Notes: a model not told the origin generated them from the sequence alone. Counted from the stretch's first letter, positions 25,437 to 34,851 are shown. The stretch: DNA of 64,000 nucleotides from Microcoleus vaginatus_C (GCA_040004035.1 JAMPLN010000015.1), one strand, 5' to 3'. Numbers and translations: made by a program.

Positions 25437-26723
25437 CTAGGCGCGAACGGTGCGTTCTTTTTTGCTGCCTTCAAAGCCACGAGCGTCGGCAACATCGTAG
25501 CCTCCTGTCCGCAAACGGCGGTCTAAATCGCTGGCTTCGGGAGAAATTTTTGCTGCTTCTTCGATCGTCACTCTGCCTTCAAGCACCAGTTTGTAAAGAC
25601 CCTGGTTGATAATCTGCATTCCTTCGTAAGTATCATGTTCCATTAATCGGACAGCTTCATCATCAGCACCTTTCATCAAGTAATCGTGCATGGCAGGTGT
25701 ATTCACCAAAATATCGTGAACTGCTACCCGACGGTTGTCAACTGTTGGCAGCAAAAGTTGGGCAATTACCGCTACTAAAGAATCGCAAATTTGAATCCGC
25801 ATCGCCTGTTGTTCCTCGGGCGGGTAGAGGTTCAACAACCGATTAATAGCGTTAATGGCGCTGCGAGTGTGGAGAGTTCCCAATACTAAGTGACCAGTTT
25901 GAGCTGCTTGCAACGCTGTATTGATGGTAACGCGATCGCGCATTTCCCCAATCAGAATTACATCGGGATCTTCCCGCAAAACAGCCCGCAAAGCCTGCTG
26001 AAACTCGTGGGTATGCAAGCCGACTTCCCGCTGGCTGACTAAGCATTTTTTAGAGGGGTGAATGAATTCGATCGGGTCTTCAATTGTAACTACGTGCTTT
26101 TGCTCCATCTGGTTGAGGTGGTCGATCATCGCAGCTACGGTTGTCGATTTCCCCGAACCGGTAGGCCCTGTAACCAATATTAATCCCTGCGATCGCAAAA
26201 TGATACTTTTGAAAACTTCTGGCAACCTCAAGGAATCGATAGTAGGTATTTCCAAACTAATCAACCGCAATACCATCGCACCGCCGCTGAGGGAATCAAA
26301 ACAGTTTAGCCGACACCGCACGAAGCCAGGGTAAAAAATTGCTGAATCTAATTCCTTGGTAGTTGCAAACTGTTTTCGCTGTTCGGGGGTGAGAATTTCG
26401 GCTAGGTACTGTTCAAAAATTTCTGGCGTTACTTTGGGGTGGGCGGTTGCTACTTGCATCGCGCCACGAATCCGAAATCGAGGTACTTGGCCGACTCGAA
26501 TGTGAATGTCGGAAGCCGAGACGCTATGGGCATCTCTGACCATTTGTTCGATCGTACTGACGGGTGTCTCGACAGGCCGCTGCTGCTGGGCAGGGGGGGG
26601 CGCACTCGGCGCAGGTGCAGGAGGTGGCGCGGGAGTTGCTGCCAAGGGCGGCGGCGGCGGCGGTGTTCGTCGGCGGGCTTGAGCCTCTGGTTGAACGGGT
26701 GTAGGATTGTTTAATGGGTTCAT
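25437..26723 (-). CDS. pilT2: PilT-like twitching ATPase with Pro-rich N-terminus
   Basis: A hexameric retraction ATPase of type IV pili, 428 residues. The first about 60 residues are Pro/Ala-rich (runs such as PPPPPPLAATPAPPPAPAP), an extra compared with classical PilT. The core follows: SASDIHIRVGQVPRFRIRG, Walker A VTGPTGSGKSTT, Asp box IEDPIEFIH, Walker B DPDVILIGEMRD and His box GHLVLGTLHT. It stands apart from the pilB-pilT-pilC cluster at 59.6-64 kb, so the window has two PilT-type ATPases, and I use pilT2 by analogy with cyanobacteria that carry two. In those, the second copy affects phototactic motility, not pilus retraction itself. Confidence 0.85.
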   Translation of the reverse strand: MNPLNNPTPVQPEAQARRRTPPPPPPLAATPAPPPAPAPSAPPPAQQQRPVETPVSTIEQMVRDAHSVSASDIHIRVGQVPRFRIRGAMQVATAHPKVTPEIFEQYLAEILTPEQRKQFATTKELDSAIFYPGFVRCRLNCFDSLSGGAMVLRLISLEIPTIDSLRLPEVFKSIILRSQGLILVTGPTGSGKSTTVAAMIDHLNQMEQKHVVTIEDPIEFIHPSKKCLVSQREVGLHTHEFQQALRAVLREDPDVILIGEMRDRVTINTALQAAQTGHLVLGTLHTRSAINAINRLLNLYPPEEQQAMRIQICDSLVAVIAQLLLPTVDNRRVAVHDILVNTPAMHDYLMKGADDEAVRLMEHDTYEGMQIINQGLYKLVLEGRVTIEEAAKISPEASDLDRRLRTGGYDVADARGFEGSKKERTVRA

Positions 26724-26745
26724 TTTTTTGTCTCCAGTCAGTCTA

Positions 26746-26783
26746 TTTTAGATTTTAGATTTTAGATTTTAGATTTTAGATTT
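26746..26783. repeat. Tandem repeat (TTTTAGA)n
   Basis: About five copies of the 7-mer TTTTAGA lie just upstream of the pilT-like gene. The same heptamer (as TCTAAAA) recurs at 40097-40195 and 45137-45167. Confidence 0.8.
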
Positions 26784-27012
26784 ACTCCACAGATTAATCT
26801 AGGAGCAGGAACTAGAGTCTAAAATTTGGGGATCGACCCTGACTGAGTGTCGGGGGCTTGTGTCCGTTTTTGGGCGGGGTCAATGTAGATTTATTGCGAA
26901 AAAATGCCCGATTTCTAATCTTATCGCTCGCAGCTAATTCGGTGTTAAATGCTGAGAATATTTTACAATTAGGCTTGATGGGGCGATCGAGTAATTAACA
27001 ATTTAAACTCCT

Positions 27013-28182
27013 ATGAACATCGGTCACAAAATCGCTGACTGGCTCGAAAATCGTGCTGTTACCCCTGCCTACGCGGGTTGGCTGCTCTTGGGGATGACGG
27101 TTTTCTTTTTTGGGTCGGCGACTAATACAATGTCTGGGTGGCTGTACGTGCTCAGCGGTGGGGGTTTGGCGCTGTTGGGGGTAGCGGCGGTTTTGCCTGG
27201 AAAATCGCTCCGTTCCTTGGAAGTCCGTCGCCGCCCGATCGAACCGGTCAGTGCGGGCGATCAAATCACCGTTGAACTAGAAATCGAAAATCGCGCCCGC
27301 GAACCTAAGACTCTGTTGCAAGTGGTAGACATCTTGCCATTTGTATTGGGAGAACCCGTCGTCCGCCCGATCGAAGTCATAGAGCCTAACAGTATATACA
27401 GGGATACATACTATTTAGAAGTGCGGCAGCGCGGGGTCTATCGGTGGCAAGAGGTAAACTTGAGGACGGCGGCACCTTTAGGGTTGTTTTGGTGCCGACG
27501 CAGCCGCCCAGTCAAAGCGGTGGCGGTTGTGTATCCACAAGTTTTGCCGTTGAGCACTTGTCCTTTGATCGATCGCATCGGTCAAGAAGACAGTCCGCAA
27601 TTTTACAATCGCAGTCGATCGCAAGCTGCTACCGAAGGCCTCACCCGCAACCTGAGACCTTACCGCCACGGAGATCCCACCCGCCTGATTCACTGGCGCA
27701 CCAGCGCCCGCTACGGAGAACTGCGGGTGAGAGAGTTAGAAGTTGCAGCCGGCGGTCAAGAAATTATTATTGCTCTCGACAGCGCTGCGACGTGGCAGCC
27801 AGAAGAATTTGAACGAGCCGTGACAGTAGCTGCGTCTCTTTACTTCTATGCTAGCAAGCGCCTGTTAAACGTCAAACTTTGGACTGCCGGGACTGGACTC
27901 GTATCGGGGAACCGGGTAGTTTTGGAAACTTTAGCGGCGGTTAATGCTGGGGAAGATGCGGTTGAGGGTCGGTCGAAACTGCCGATAATTTGGCTGACTC
28001 AAAACTCTGCAAGTTTAAGCACTCTTTCCGTAGGAAGCCGCTGGGTACTCTGGCCGAGTGCGACTGCTGAAACAGGCGAAAAAATGTTAGTCAAACAGGA
28101 TTTACCTGGTTTGAAAATTCGCTCTGACCGACCGTTAGAACTTCAGTTACAAGATACTCTGGAAAGAGCGATTAGTTATTAA
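27013..28182 (+). CDS. DUF58-domain membrane protein
   Basis: A 389-residue protein. Two membrane helices near the N-terminus (residues about 20-60) are followed by a soluble region with the DUF58 signature LRPYRHGDPTRLIHWRTSAR, and a von-Willebrand-like fold around EIIIALDSAATW. DUF58 proteins usually sit next to MoxR ATPases and are thought to help assemble or activate complexes; no MoxR gene is present here, so the role is unknown. It is divergent from the pilT-like gene. Confidence 0.8.
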   Translation: MNIGHKIADWLENRAVTPAYAGWLLLGMTVFFFGSATNTMSGWLYVLSGGGLALLGVAAVLPGKSLRSLEVRRRPIEPVSAGDQITVELEIENRAREPKTLLQVVDILPFVLGEPVVRPIEVIEPNSIYRDTYYLEVRQRGVYRWQEVNLRTAAPLGLFWCRRSRPVKAVAVVYPQVLPLSTCPLIDRIGQEDSPQFYNRSRSQAATEGLTRNLRPYRHGDPTRLIHWRTSARYGELRVRELEVAAGGQEIIIALDSAATWQPEEFERAVTVAASLYFYASKRLLNVKLWTAGTGLVSGNRVVLETLAAVNAGEDAVEGRSKLPIIWLTQNSASLSTLSVGSRWVLWPSATAETGEKMLVKQDLPGLKIRSDRPLELQLQDTLERAISY

Positions 28183-28387
28183 GATAGTCCCCGCAAGCTT
28201 TTCTGGAAAGAGCGATTAGTTATAAAGATTAACTTCATGAGTTTTTAGGTATCAGAAACTTTTTCTCTTTTAAATCACATATTTTGGGCGGCCTAAGAGT
28301 GCCCACCACAATATTTTAATTCTAGAGAGATAGTTTAATTTAAATGGCGATCAAACTCTTTGCCTGACAATAAAATCTCAATCCCTA

Positions 28388-28759
28388 TCACTCTCTCGTG
28401 TCGGGCAGAGTTTCGACTACATACTCCGGTACATATTCTGGTCGATTTTCGGATCTATTTGGGGGCAAATTCTGGGGCAAATTCTCCGGTGGATGTTCCA
28501 GTCTGACGCGCCGGATCGGGAGATTTGCAATCAGTGCTGTGGCCCGCTGGTCACTCTCCAGCGAGAACTCAGACCCGGTGGTATCGATTTCCACGTAGCG
28601 AGACACCACCTCTAGAATTTCTCGGCGCATCGACTCAACCATTTCTGGGCTGAGTTCTGAGCGGTCGTGGGCTAGAACCAGTTTGAGGCGCCGTTTTACC
28701 TCGTCGCGGCTGTTGTCAGGGGTGCGCGGGAAAAGTCGTTCGAGAAGTGTGTGTATCAT
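28388..28759 (-). CDS. minE: Cell-division topological factor MinE
   Basis: MinE drives MinD off the membrane and thereby places the division ring at mid-cell. The 123-residue protein has the membrane-binding N-terminus MIHTLLERLF, the anti-MinCD helix/strand around AHDRSELSPEMVESMRREIL, and the dimerisation strands EVVSRYVEID. The C-terminal about 35 residues (rich in Pro, Glu, Asn, ending ETLPDTRE) are beyond the usual end and hydrophilic. It follows minD on the same strand after 216 nt that include a GATTTTC repeat. Confidence 0.94.
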   Translation of the reverse strand: MIHTLLERLFPRTPDNSRDEVKRRLKLVLAHDRSELSPEMVESMRREILEVVSRYVEIDTTGSEFSLESDQRATALIANLPIRRVRLEHPPENLPQNLPPNRSENRPEYVPEYVVETLPDTRE

Positions 28760-28975
28760 GGGTCGGGCTGGTTTGTCAAGGGTTAGGCATAGAAAAGGTC
28801 ATACCATTTTCGATTTTCGATTTTCGATTTTCGATTGGGGAATTACTGATTCCCGTCTGGTTTGGAGCTGGTTTACAGTTTCATTCTTTTTGGGAACTGG
28901 TGTCACTGGGGGAAAATTTGGGCTAGTTTTTGTGATGCGGTCGCTGCTGTTAAAGATCGATCGCCAATAACCACA

Positions 28976-29782
28976 TCACATAATTTTAGTATTTAAGAAC
29001 TTGCGGAGGCGAGTAAAGAAGTTTTCCCGACGGGGATTGAGATCTAGAAAATCAACTTTTTCGCCTTCTAAGCGGCGGGCAATATTGTCGAAGGCAGTTC
29101 CAGCTAAAGAGGCCGTTTCCGACAATACTAATGGTTCGCCTCGGTTGGTGGAAACGATGACGCGCTCGTCGTCGGGAACGACGCCTAACAGCGAAATGGC
29201 GAGGATTTCCCGCACGTCTTGCACCGACATCATATCATTTGCCAGCACCATTGCGGGTCTGATCCGGTTGACGATCAGGTTGATTTTCTTGACGTTGTTG
29301 GCTTCCAGCAGGCCGATGACTCGATCGGCATCGCGGACAGCAGCGATTTCGGGAGTGGTGACAATTATCCCTTCTTGAGCCGGGGCGATCGCATTTTGAA
29401 AACCTTGTTCAATTCCAGCAGGAGAGTCGATCAAAATATAGTCGTATTTTGCTCCCAACATCCCCACAAGCTGCTTCATTTGCTCAGCGCTGATGGCATC
29501 TTTCATCCGAGTTTGGGCAGCCGGCAACAGCACCAAGCGCGGCTGCCGCTTGTCTTTCACCAAAGCTTGCTCTAATCTGCACTCTCCAGCGAGAACTTCT
29601 AATGCCGTGTAAACAATCCGATTTTCTAAGCCCAGCAGCAAGTCTAAATTTCTGAGACCGAAATCGGCATCAATTACGGCAACGTTTCGTCCCCGCTTAG
29701 CTAAAGCCATGCCGAGATTGGCTGTGGAGGTCGTTTTTCCTACCCCGCCTTTCCCTGATGTAACAACAATAATGCGAGCCAT
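28976..29782 (-). CDS. minD: Septum-site determining ATPase MinD
   Basis: The start is the ATG at 29782 (MARIIVVTSGKGGVGKTT). The longer frame to 29869 is translated intergenic heptamer repeat and is not credible as coding. The protein has 268 residues. The deviant Walker A motif GKGGVGKTT, the ALDGLDN-like block ADFGLRNLDLLLG, the Walker B strand DYILIDSPAG and a C-terminal amphipathic helix (FFTRLRKFLNTKIM) mark a membrane-cycling MinD. It recruits MinC to block FtsZ away from mid-cell and is released by MinE. It sits between minC and minE, all minus strand. Confidence 0.96.
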   Translation of the reverse strand: MARIIVVTSGKGGVGKTTSTANLGMALAKRGRNVAVIDADFGLRNLDLLLGLENRIVYTALEVLAGECRLEQALVKDKRQPRLVLLPAAQTRMKDAISAEQMKQLVGMLGAKYDYILIDSPAGIEQGFQNAIAPAQEGIIVTTPEIAAVRDADRVIGLLEANNVKKINLIVNRIRPAMVLANDMMSVQDVREILAISLLGVVPDDERVIVSTNRGEPLVLSETASLAGTAFDNIARRLEGEKVDFLDLNPRRENFFTRLRKFLNTKIM

Positions 29783-30091
29783 AAGCGATTTTAGATTTAT
29801 TGGGAATTGGTGATTGGGAATTAGTAATTGGGAATTAGTAATTGGGAATTGGTAATTGATAATTGGCAATTATTCTTTGGGAATTTTGCAGTAATCTGTT
29901 ATTCAGTGAATTAACTCAACACTCAATATTCTCCTTGTTCTACTAATTATCTATGAATTTGCACTGATTTAAAAAATCGTCTTTTAGTGACTGATTTACC
30001 CAAGGCAAAAATGATCGAGTGCAGGCTTAAAGAGAAATAGTATTAACAATTACCCATTAACAATGACCAATTACCAATTACCAATTATTGA
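29783..30091. repeat. Heptamer repeats between minC and minD
   Basis: The 309-nt gap holds two heptamer repeat blocks, AATTGGTA/AATTAGTA-type at 29800-29873 and the complementary CAATTACC type at 30045-30090. Nothing else is recognisable. The two blocks are in opposite orientation and could pair in the RNA. Confidence 0.75.
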
Positions 30092-30895
30092 TTACTCATT
30101 ACCCCCAACTAACTGCGATTTGTCAAAATCAGAGGCTCTACCGATCCGAATCCCTTGAGGCGTCACGTAGGCGACTTCCGGGAAAAACTGAGCGGGTGAG
30201 GTTTCAGGGCCTCTGGCAACATACTTAGCAATCCTAATCACCATCGGCTCCATCTGCAAGGTCATAATCACGCTTTTGGTGTTGCCACCGGCACCGGCGT
30301 GCACGACTCCCCGCAAACGGCCCCAAACTAGGATATCGCCTCCGGCTATGACTGATCCGCCTGGATTTACGTCTCCCAAAAGTACGACGGTGCCCGGATG
30401 GCGAATTTCTACGCCCGATCGCACTGTCATCTGCAAATATAAAGGTTCCGCCAGCGATTGCGGTTTTTCAGCGGCGGCTTTATTCAGGGAAGAAACCGGA
30501 GGCTGCTGTTCTACACAATAGCCTGCCGTAGCTGCGGCAACGGCGGTTTGGCGGCGACTGGTGTGGACTCGTTTGAGTTGCAGTTCCACTTCCGAGAGGG
30601 CAGAGGCTATCTCTTGCAGTTGGCGGATATCTAAAAGTCGATCGTTCCCCATCAATTGTACTTCTGCGTTAGGCTGCCAAAAGCGTTCTCCTGCATTCAG
30701 CCTGACTTTTAGCTGCTGCCAAAGTTCAGTCCAAGTCGAGGCCGTGGCTGTTGCGGGTTCGCTGTTGGTTTCTGGGGGGAGTAGCAACAGTAGCTGTCCA
30801 TCTTCTGTCTTGAGTCGGACTTGCAACTCTAAGCTGACTTCGGGTGTTGATTGAGGGGCGGCAGCAGCGGCTGCGGCGGAGGCATCGGGTGTCAT
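30092..30895 (-). CDS. minC: Septum-site determining protein MinC
   Basis: MinC inhibits FtsZ assembly. I start it at ATG 30895 (MTPDASAAAAAAAPQ); the 13 residues upstream in the longer frame look non-coding. The 267-residue protein has an Ala-rich N-terminus, the N-terminal FtsZ-interaction domain (about 20-130), and the C-terminal beta-helix with RHPGTVVLLGDVNPGGSVIA, GDILVWGRLRGVVHAGAGGN and VAYVTPQGIRI. That helix binds MinD and dimerises. It is the promoter-proximal gene of minC-minD-minE. Confidence 0.94.
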   Translation of the reverse strand: MTPDASAAAAAAAPQSTPEVSLELQVRLKTEDGQLLLLLPPETNSEPATATASTWTELWQQLKVRLNAGERFWQPNAEVQLMGNDRLLDIRQLQEIASALSEVELQLKRVHTSRRQTAVAAATAGYCVEQQPPVSSLNKAAAEKPQSLAEPLYLQMTVRSGVEIRHPGTVVLLGDVNPGGSVIAGGDILVWGRLRGVVHAGAGGNTKSVIMTLQMEPMVIRIAKYVARGPETSPAQFFPEVAYVTPQGIRIGRASDFDKSQLVGGNE

Positions 30896-31210
30896 GGGAC
30901 AGTTTGATCTCGGGTAGGGACAGGTTAACATCAATATTAGCCTGACTCGTCTTTTGCCTCAGCATTTGGGGAAAAAGTCTTGTTTTTTTATTTTTAACGG
31001 CAGCTAGGGCAATTCTATTTCGTTTGTGAACAAGATTTTGTTTTAATGAACCGCAGAGGGCGCAGAGAACACAGAGAAAGAGAATTAAGAGAAGAGAGAA
31101 TGAGAGAATTTGACAAGTTTGGCATCGATTGTTATACAGGCAGGTAAGATGCAGAGAGAAATGGTTTTGAATTCACTAGCGCTTACTAATTATTAATTTT
31201 CAATTACGTT
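30896..31210. other. Intergenic region upstream of minC and the ADP-ribosylglycohydrolase gene
   Basis: 315 nt between divergent genes. A purine-rich stretch (AGAGAA-type) at 31060-31105 and no clear gene. Promoters for both genes are expected here, but I cannot place them. Confidence 0.45.
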
Positions 31211-32140
31211 ATGCAGCAAATAGAACATTATCGCGGCAGTCTTCTCGGTTTAGCAGTTGGCGATGCTCTCGGAACAACTTTAGAGTTCTGTCGCCCCGGA
31301 ACGTTTGCGCCTATTAACGATATGGTTGGCGGCGGCCCGTTTCGACTGCAACCGGGCGAGTGGACGGACGATACTTCGATGGCGCTTTGTTTGGCTGAAA
31401 GTTTGATTGAGAAACAAGGTTTCGATCCAGTCCATCAGTTAGAAACATATTTGCGGTGGAGTACAGACGGACATTTGAGCAGCACTGGTGAATGTTTTGA
31501 TATTGGCAATACGGTTCAACAAGCACTTTGGGAGTTTAAAAATACAGGAAAACCTTTCTGTGGTTCTACGGATGCTGGGACTGCTGGAAATGGTTCGATT
31601 ATGCGCTTGGCTCCCGTGCCTTTGTTTTATGCTAAAAATCCTTTGGAAGTAATAGAAAAATCTGGACAAAGTTCGAGAACTACTCACGGTGCTGCTACTT
31701 GTGTGGATGCTTGCCGCTATTTTGGTGCTTTAATTTCGGGGGCCGTGAATGGAGTTGCTAAAGATGTGTTGCTTTCGGAAAGATATTGTCCGATTTCTGG
31801 ATATTGGGCAGAAAATCCGTTGGTGGCAGAGATTGATGAGATTGCGGCGGGTTCTTTTAAACTGCGACAACCTCCTGAAATTAAGGGTACGGGTTATGTT
31901 GTCAAGTCTTTGGAGGCGGCGCTGTGGGCTTTTTACAACAGTGATTCTTTTGCTGAAGGCTGTTTGTTGGCTGTGAATTTGGGCGACGATGCGGATACTA
32001 CTGGTGCGGTTTACGGACAATTGGCGGGGGCTTTTTACGGAGAATCTGGTATACCGGAAAAATGGATCTCGCAATTAGTCGATCGCACTTTAATTGCATC
32101 TTTTGGCGATCGGCTTTTGACTCTATCTAGATCACTCTGA
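31211..32140 (+). CDS. ADP-ribosylglycohydrolase-family protein
   Basis: A 309-residue enzyme of the ARH/DraG fold. The dinuclear metal sites are visible: EWTDDTSMAL (Thr-Asp-Asp near the first third) and the C-terminal GDDADTTGAVYGQLAGAFYG. The N-terminal helix GSLLGLAVGDALGTTLEF is also typical. Such enzymes remove ADP-ribose from proteins or act on ADP-ribose esters. No nitrogenase regulatory DraT is adjacent, so a DraG role is not implied. The start is ATG 31211. Confidence 0.85.
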   Translation: MQQIEHYRGSLLGLAVGDALGTTLEFCRPGTFAPINDMVGGGPFRLQPGEWTDDTSMALCLAESLIEKQGFDPVHQLETYLRWSTDGHLSSTGECFDIGNTVQQALWEFKNTGKPFCGSTDAGTAGNGSIMRLAPVPLFYAKNPLEVIEKSGQSSRTTHGAATCVDACRYFGALISGAVNGVAKDVLLSERYCPISGYWAENPLVAEIDEIAAGSFKLRQPPEIKGTGYVVKSLEAALWAFYNSDSFAEGCLLAVNLGDDADTTGAVYGQLAGAFYGESGIPEKWISQLVDRTLIASFGDRLLTLSRSL

Positions 32141-32242
32141 ATACTTTTATCAGTTTTCCACCTTCTTTGTTTTTACAATAACTAGCAACTTGAGTTAATA
32201 TAGATAAATTTAGACAAACATTTCTGGTTGAGGGTTAATACA

Positions 32243-32773
32243 ATGGTACTCGAAGCCCCGTCTATCAAAGCCAAACAAACCGTCACCGGGGAACCCCTAC
32301 CAGCTAACTTCGTATTACCCGACGCTCCTGTCGAAAATATTTAACAACCTTCTCTCGCCGCTGGTCTCACCGATGCACTGGGAACCGCAGGATGTATCCA
32401 GCCAGAAATGCTGATTGCCTCTAATTTAGGGCTAGTCGCCACAGTCAATAAAAAGATTGTTGTCAAAGCTCCAGACTGGTTTTATGTGCCGCAAGTGCAT
32501 CCTCTAGCAGAGGGGGTAATTCGCCGTAGTTATACTCCTAATACTGATGGTGCTAATGTGGCGATCGTGATGGAGTTTCTCTCGGAAGCATAGCAAACCA
32601 TGAACTGGCTGCCCTGGTGGGATGAGCGAGGTAATTTGTTGCTGTGGAGTTCAGAACAAGCTGAGCAAGAAAGGCAAAGGGCTGAGCAACAAAGGCAAAG
32701 GGCTCAACAACAAAGTCAAAGGGCTGAACGATTGGCGGCTAAGTTGCGCGAATTGGGAGTTGATCCAGATTGA
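32243..32773 (+). pseudogene. Broken Uma2-family (DUF820) nuclease gene
   Basis: One reading frame runs from ATG 32243 to TGA 32773 but is cut by TAA at 32342 and TAG at 32591. It reads MVLEAPSIKAKQTV, then PEMLIASNLGLVA, VVKAPDWFYVP and RRSYTPNTDGANVAIVMEFL, and near the end NWLPWWDERGNLLLW and a Glu/Gln-rich coiled coil ending LRELGVDPD. These are the start and end of cyanobacterial Uma2 (PD-(D/E)XK-like) proteins. The middle, with most of the nuclease core, is missing. It is decayed by stops and an internal deletion, not by frameshift. Confidence 0.75.
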
Positions 32774-32989
32774 AAGCTAATTTACGATCGCCCTTAATAC
32801 ACAGAACTTATCCAACCCTCTACCAGAATAGGCGCAACCACAGGCAGATTGCGCCTACAAAACGCTATATTTTTTTGTGCGTAAGCCCTGAATCGAAAAT
32901 CAAAAATCAAAAATCCATTGACGTGTGTAGCAATTCGTGATATTATCCTCCGCATTTATCTCGATATAAAAAATATTTATGAATAAATC

Positions 32990-33019
32990 TTAAGTTTTAA
33001 TTAAACTTAGTATTATAAT
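32990..33019 (+). promoter_or_regulatory. Candidate ndhD promoter with inverted repeat
   Basis: A -10-like TATAAT lies at 33014-33019, 35 nt before the start codon, with a TTAAGT -35-like hexamer at 32990. An inverted repeat TAAGTTT (32991-32997), 5-nt spacer, AAACTTA (33003-33009) overlaps the -35 to spacer zone and could be an operator. This is read by eye. Confidence 0.4.
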
Positions 33020-33053
33020 TTTGGTAACTTCCAACTAAGTATTTATTCTCAAT

Positions 33054-34784
33054 ATGGTAGCGGATCAATTTCCTTGGCTGACCGCAATTGTCATCCTACC
33101 CCTGCTAGCTTCCCTCGCCATCCCTTTTCTGCCCGATACAGACGGCAAAACCATTCGCTGGTATGCCCTAGGCGTAGGTATTGCAGATTTTGTATTAATG
33201 TGCTGGGTGTTTTGGACTCATTACGATCCAAGCATCTCTACTTTCCAAATCGTAGAGCAATATTCCTGGATACCTTCTTTAGGCCTCAACTGGTCTGTTT
33301 CCGTGGACGGACTGTCAGTTCCGTTGGTACTTTTGGCGGGATTGGTGACGACACTATCAATCTTTGCAGCCTGGGAAGTCGATCGCAAGCCACGACTCTT
33401 TTACTTCCTGATGCTGGTGATGTACTCCGCACAAATAGGAGTGTTCGTCGCCCAAGACATCATGCTGCTGTTCATTGTCTGGGAACTAGAACTAATTCCG
33501 GTGTACCTGCTAATCTCGATTTGGGGCGGACAAAACCGCCGCTACGCAGCTACCAAATTCTTGATTTACACCGCGGGCGCTTCCATCTTTATATTGATAG
33601 CTGCCTTAGCAATGGCATTCTACGGCGGAGGCACCCCCACCTTCGACATGGTAGAACTAGGCTTGAAGGACTACCCCCTAGGTTTAGAATTATTCCTTTA
33701 TGCCGGATTGTTAATTGCCTTCGGTGTGAAACTGGCGATTTTCCCCTTCCACACTTGGCTACCTGATGCCCACGGTGAAGCATCTTCTCCCGTGTCGATG
33801 ATTCTGGCCGGCGTATTGCTGAAAATGGGCGGATACGGACTGATTCGTCTGAATTTGGAACTTCTTCCCCAAGCACACGTTTACTTTGCACCGATTATGG
33901 CGGTGCTCGGCGTGGTCAACATTATCTACGGCGCGCTGAATTCCTTCGGCCAATCGAACATGAAGCGCCGCCTAGCAAATTCGTCGATTTCTCACATGGG
34001 ATTCGTGTTGTTGGGTATTGCTTCCTTCACGGATTTGGGAATCAACGGGGCGCTGTTGCAAATGATTTCCCACGGTTTAATCGCCTCAGTATTGTTTTTC
34101 CTGGCTGGCGTTACTTACGATCGCACCCATACAATGATCATGGACGAGATGGGCGAGATTGGGAAAGTCATGCCGAAAGTGTTTGCCTTGTTTACCGCAG
34201 GCGCGATGGCATCTTTGGCACTCCCCGGAATGAGCGGTTTTGCTAGCGAACTCTCAGTGTTTGTGGGCGTCGCAACTAGCGATATGTACAGCGGTTCTTT
34301 CCGGGCGGTGACAGTGTTCCTGGCGGCAGTGGGACTGATTTTGACGCCGATTTATTTGCTCTCGATGCTGCGGCAGTTATTTTACAACTGTGGGAGACTA
34401 GCGGCTTGCGACCTTGAGGATCTAAATTTGCAGAATCAGAGAAACAATCTGGATGAAGCGGTTTGTTTTGGTAATAGTTGCGTTTTGCCTGGTGATGCAC
34501 CGTTTATTGATGCTAAACCTCGGGAAGTGGCGATCGCATTTTGCTTTTTGATACCGATTGTCGGCATTGGTTTTTATCCCAACATGGCGATGCAAGTCTA
34601 CGATGCCAAGACTGTCGCAGTCAACGCAGAAGTCCGCCAATCTTACATCCAAATTGCTCAACAAAATCCTCGGATTTATGCGAATCAACTTTTGGTTCCC
34701 AAAATTGCCCAAGCTCAAAAATCGCCTGCTTTGGGTAAAATTACAGGATCTGAATCTGCATCGGTTTTGGGCATTGTCAAATAA
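33054..34784 (+). CDS. ndhD: NDH-1 (photosynthetic complex I) subunit NdhD
   Basis: A proton-pumping antiporter-like subunit of NDH-1, 576 residues with about 14 membrane helices. Typical blocks are VEQYSWIPSLGLNWSVSVDGLS at the N-terminus, ELELIPVYLLISIWGGQNRR with the conserved Glu, FGVKLAIFPFHTWLPDAHGEA with the conserved Lys, and SHMGFVLLGIAS. A poorly conserved loop (about 435-480) and a hydrophilic C-terminal tail follow. Cyanobacteria have several ndhD copies that decide between respiratory/cyclic electron flow and CO2 uptake. No ndhF or cupA neighbour is present, so the class cannot be read from context; the sequence resembles the NdhD1/2 type. Confidence 0.93.
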   Translation: MVADQFPWLTAIVILPLLASLAIPFLPDTDGKTIRWYALGVGIADFVLMCWVFWTHYDPSISTFQIVEQYSWIPSLGLNWSVSVDGLSVPLVLLAGLVTTLSIFAAWEVDRKPRLFYFLMLVMYSAQIGVFVAQDIMLLFIVWELELIPVYLLISIWGGQNRRYAATKFLIYTAGASIFILIAALAMAFYGGGTPTFDMVELGLKDYPLGLELFLYAGLLIAFGVKLAIFPFHTWLPDAHGEASSPVSMILAGVLLKMGGYGLIRLNLELLPQAHVYFAPIMAVLGVVNIIYGALNSFGQSNMKRRLANSSISHMGFVLLGIASFTDLGINGALLQMISHGLIASVLFFLAGVTYDRTHTMIMDEMGEIGKVMPKVFALFTAGAMASLALPGMSGFASELSVFVGVATSDMYSGSFRAVTVFLAAVGLILTPIYLLSMLRQLFYNCGRLAACDLEDLNLQNQRNNLDEAVCFGNSCVLPGDAPFIDAKPREVAIAFCFLIPIVGIGFYPNMAMQVYDAKTVAVNAEVRQSYIQIAQQNPRIYANQLLVPKIAQAQKSPALGKITGSESASVLGIVK

Positions 34785-34816
34785 TTTTATCGAATTCTGT
34801 TTTTGTTGAAAATTCG

Positions 34817-34850
34817 GCGATCGCTTTTATCAAAGGGCGATCGCTTTTTT
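34817..34850 (+). terminator. Terminator after ndhD built from two HIP1 octamers
   Basis: Two GCGATCGC palindromes (34817-34824 and 34837-34844) pair with TTT/AAA between them to form a hairpin, followed by six T. It lies 33 nt after the ndhD stop and directly before the convergent STAND gene end. Confidence 0.6.
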
Positions 34851-34851
34851 C

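Noticed and set aside
29783..29869. N-terminal extension of MinD
   Set aside because: It is translated intergenic heptamer repeat; all MinD proteins begin near MARIIVVTSGKGG.
34817..34844. GCGATCGC octamers as a regulatory site
   Set aside because: HIP1 octamers occur throughout the window, so these are not specific sites; only their pairing as a terminator is claimed.
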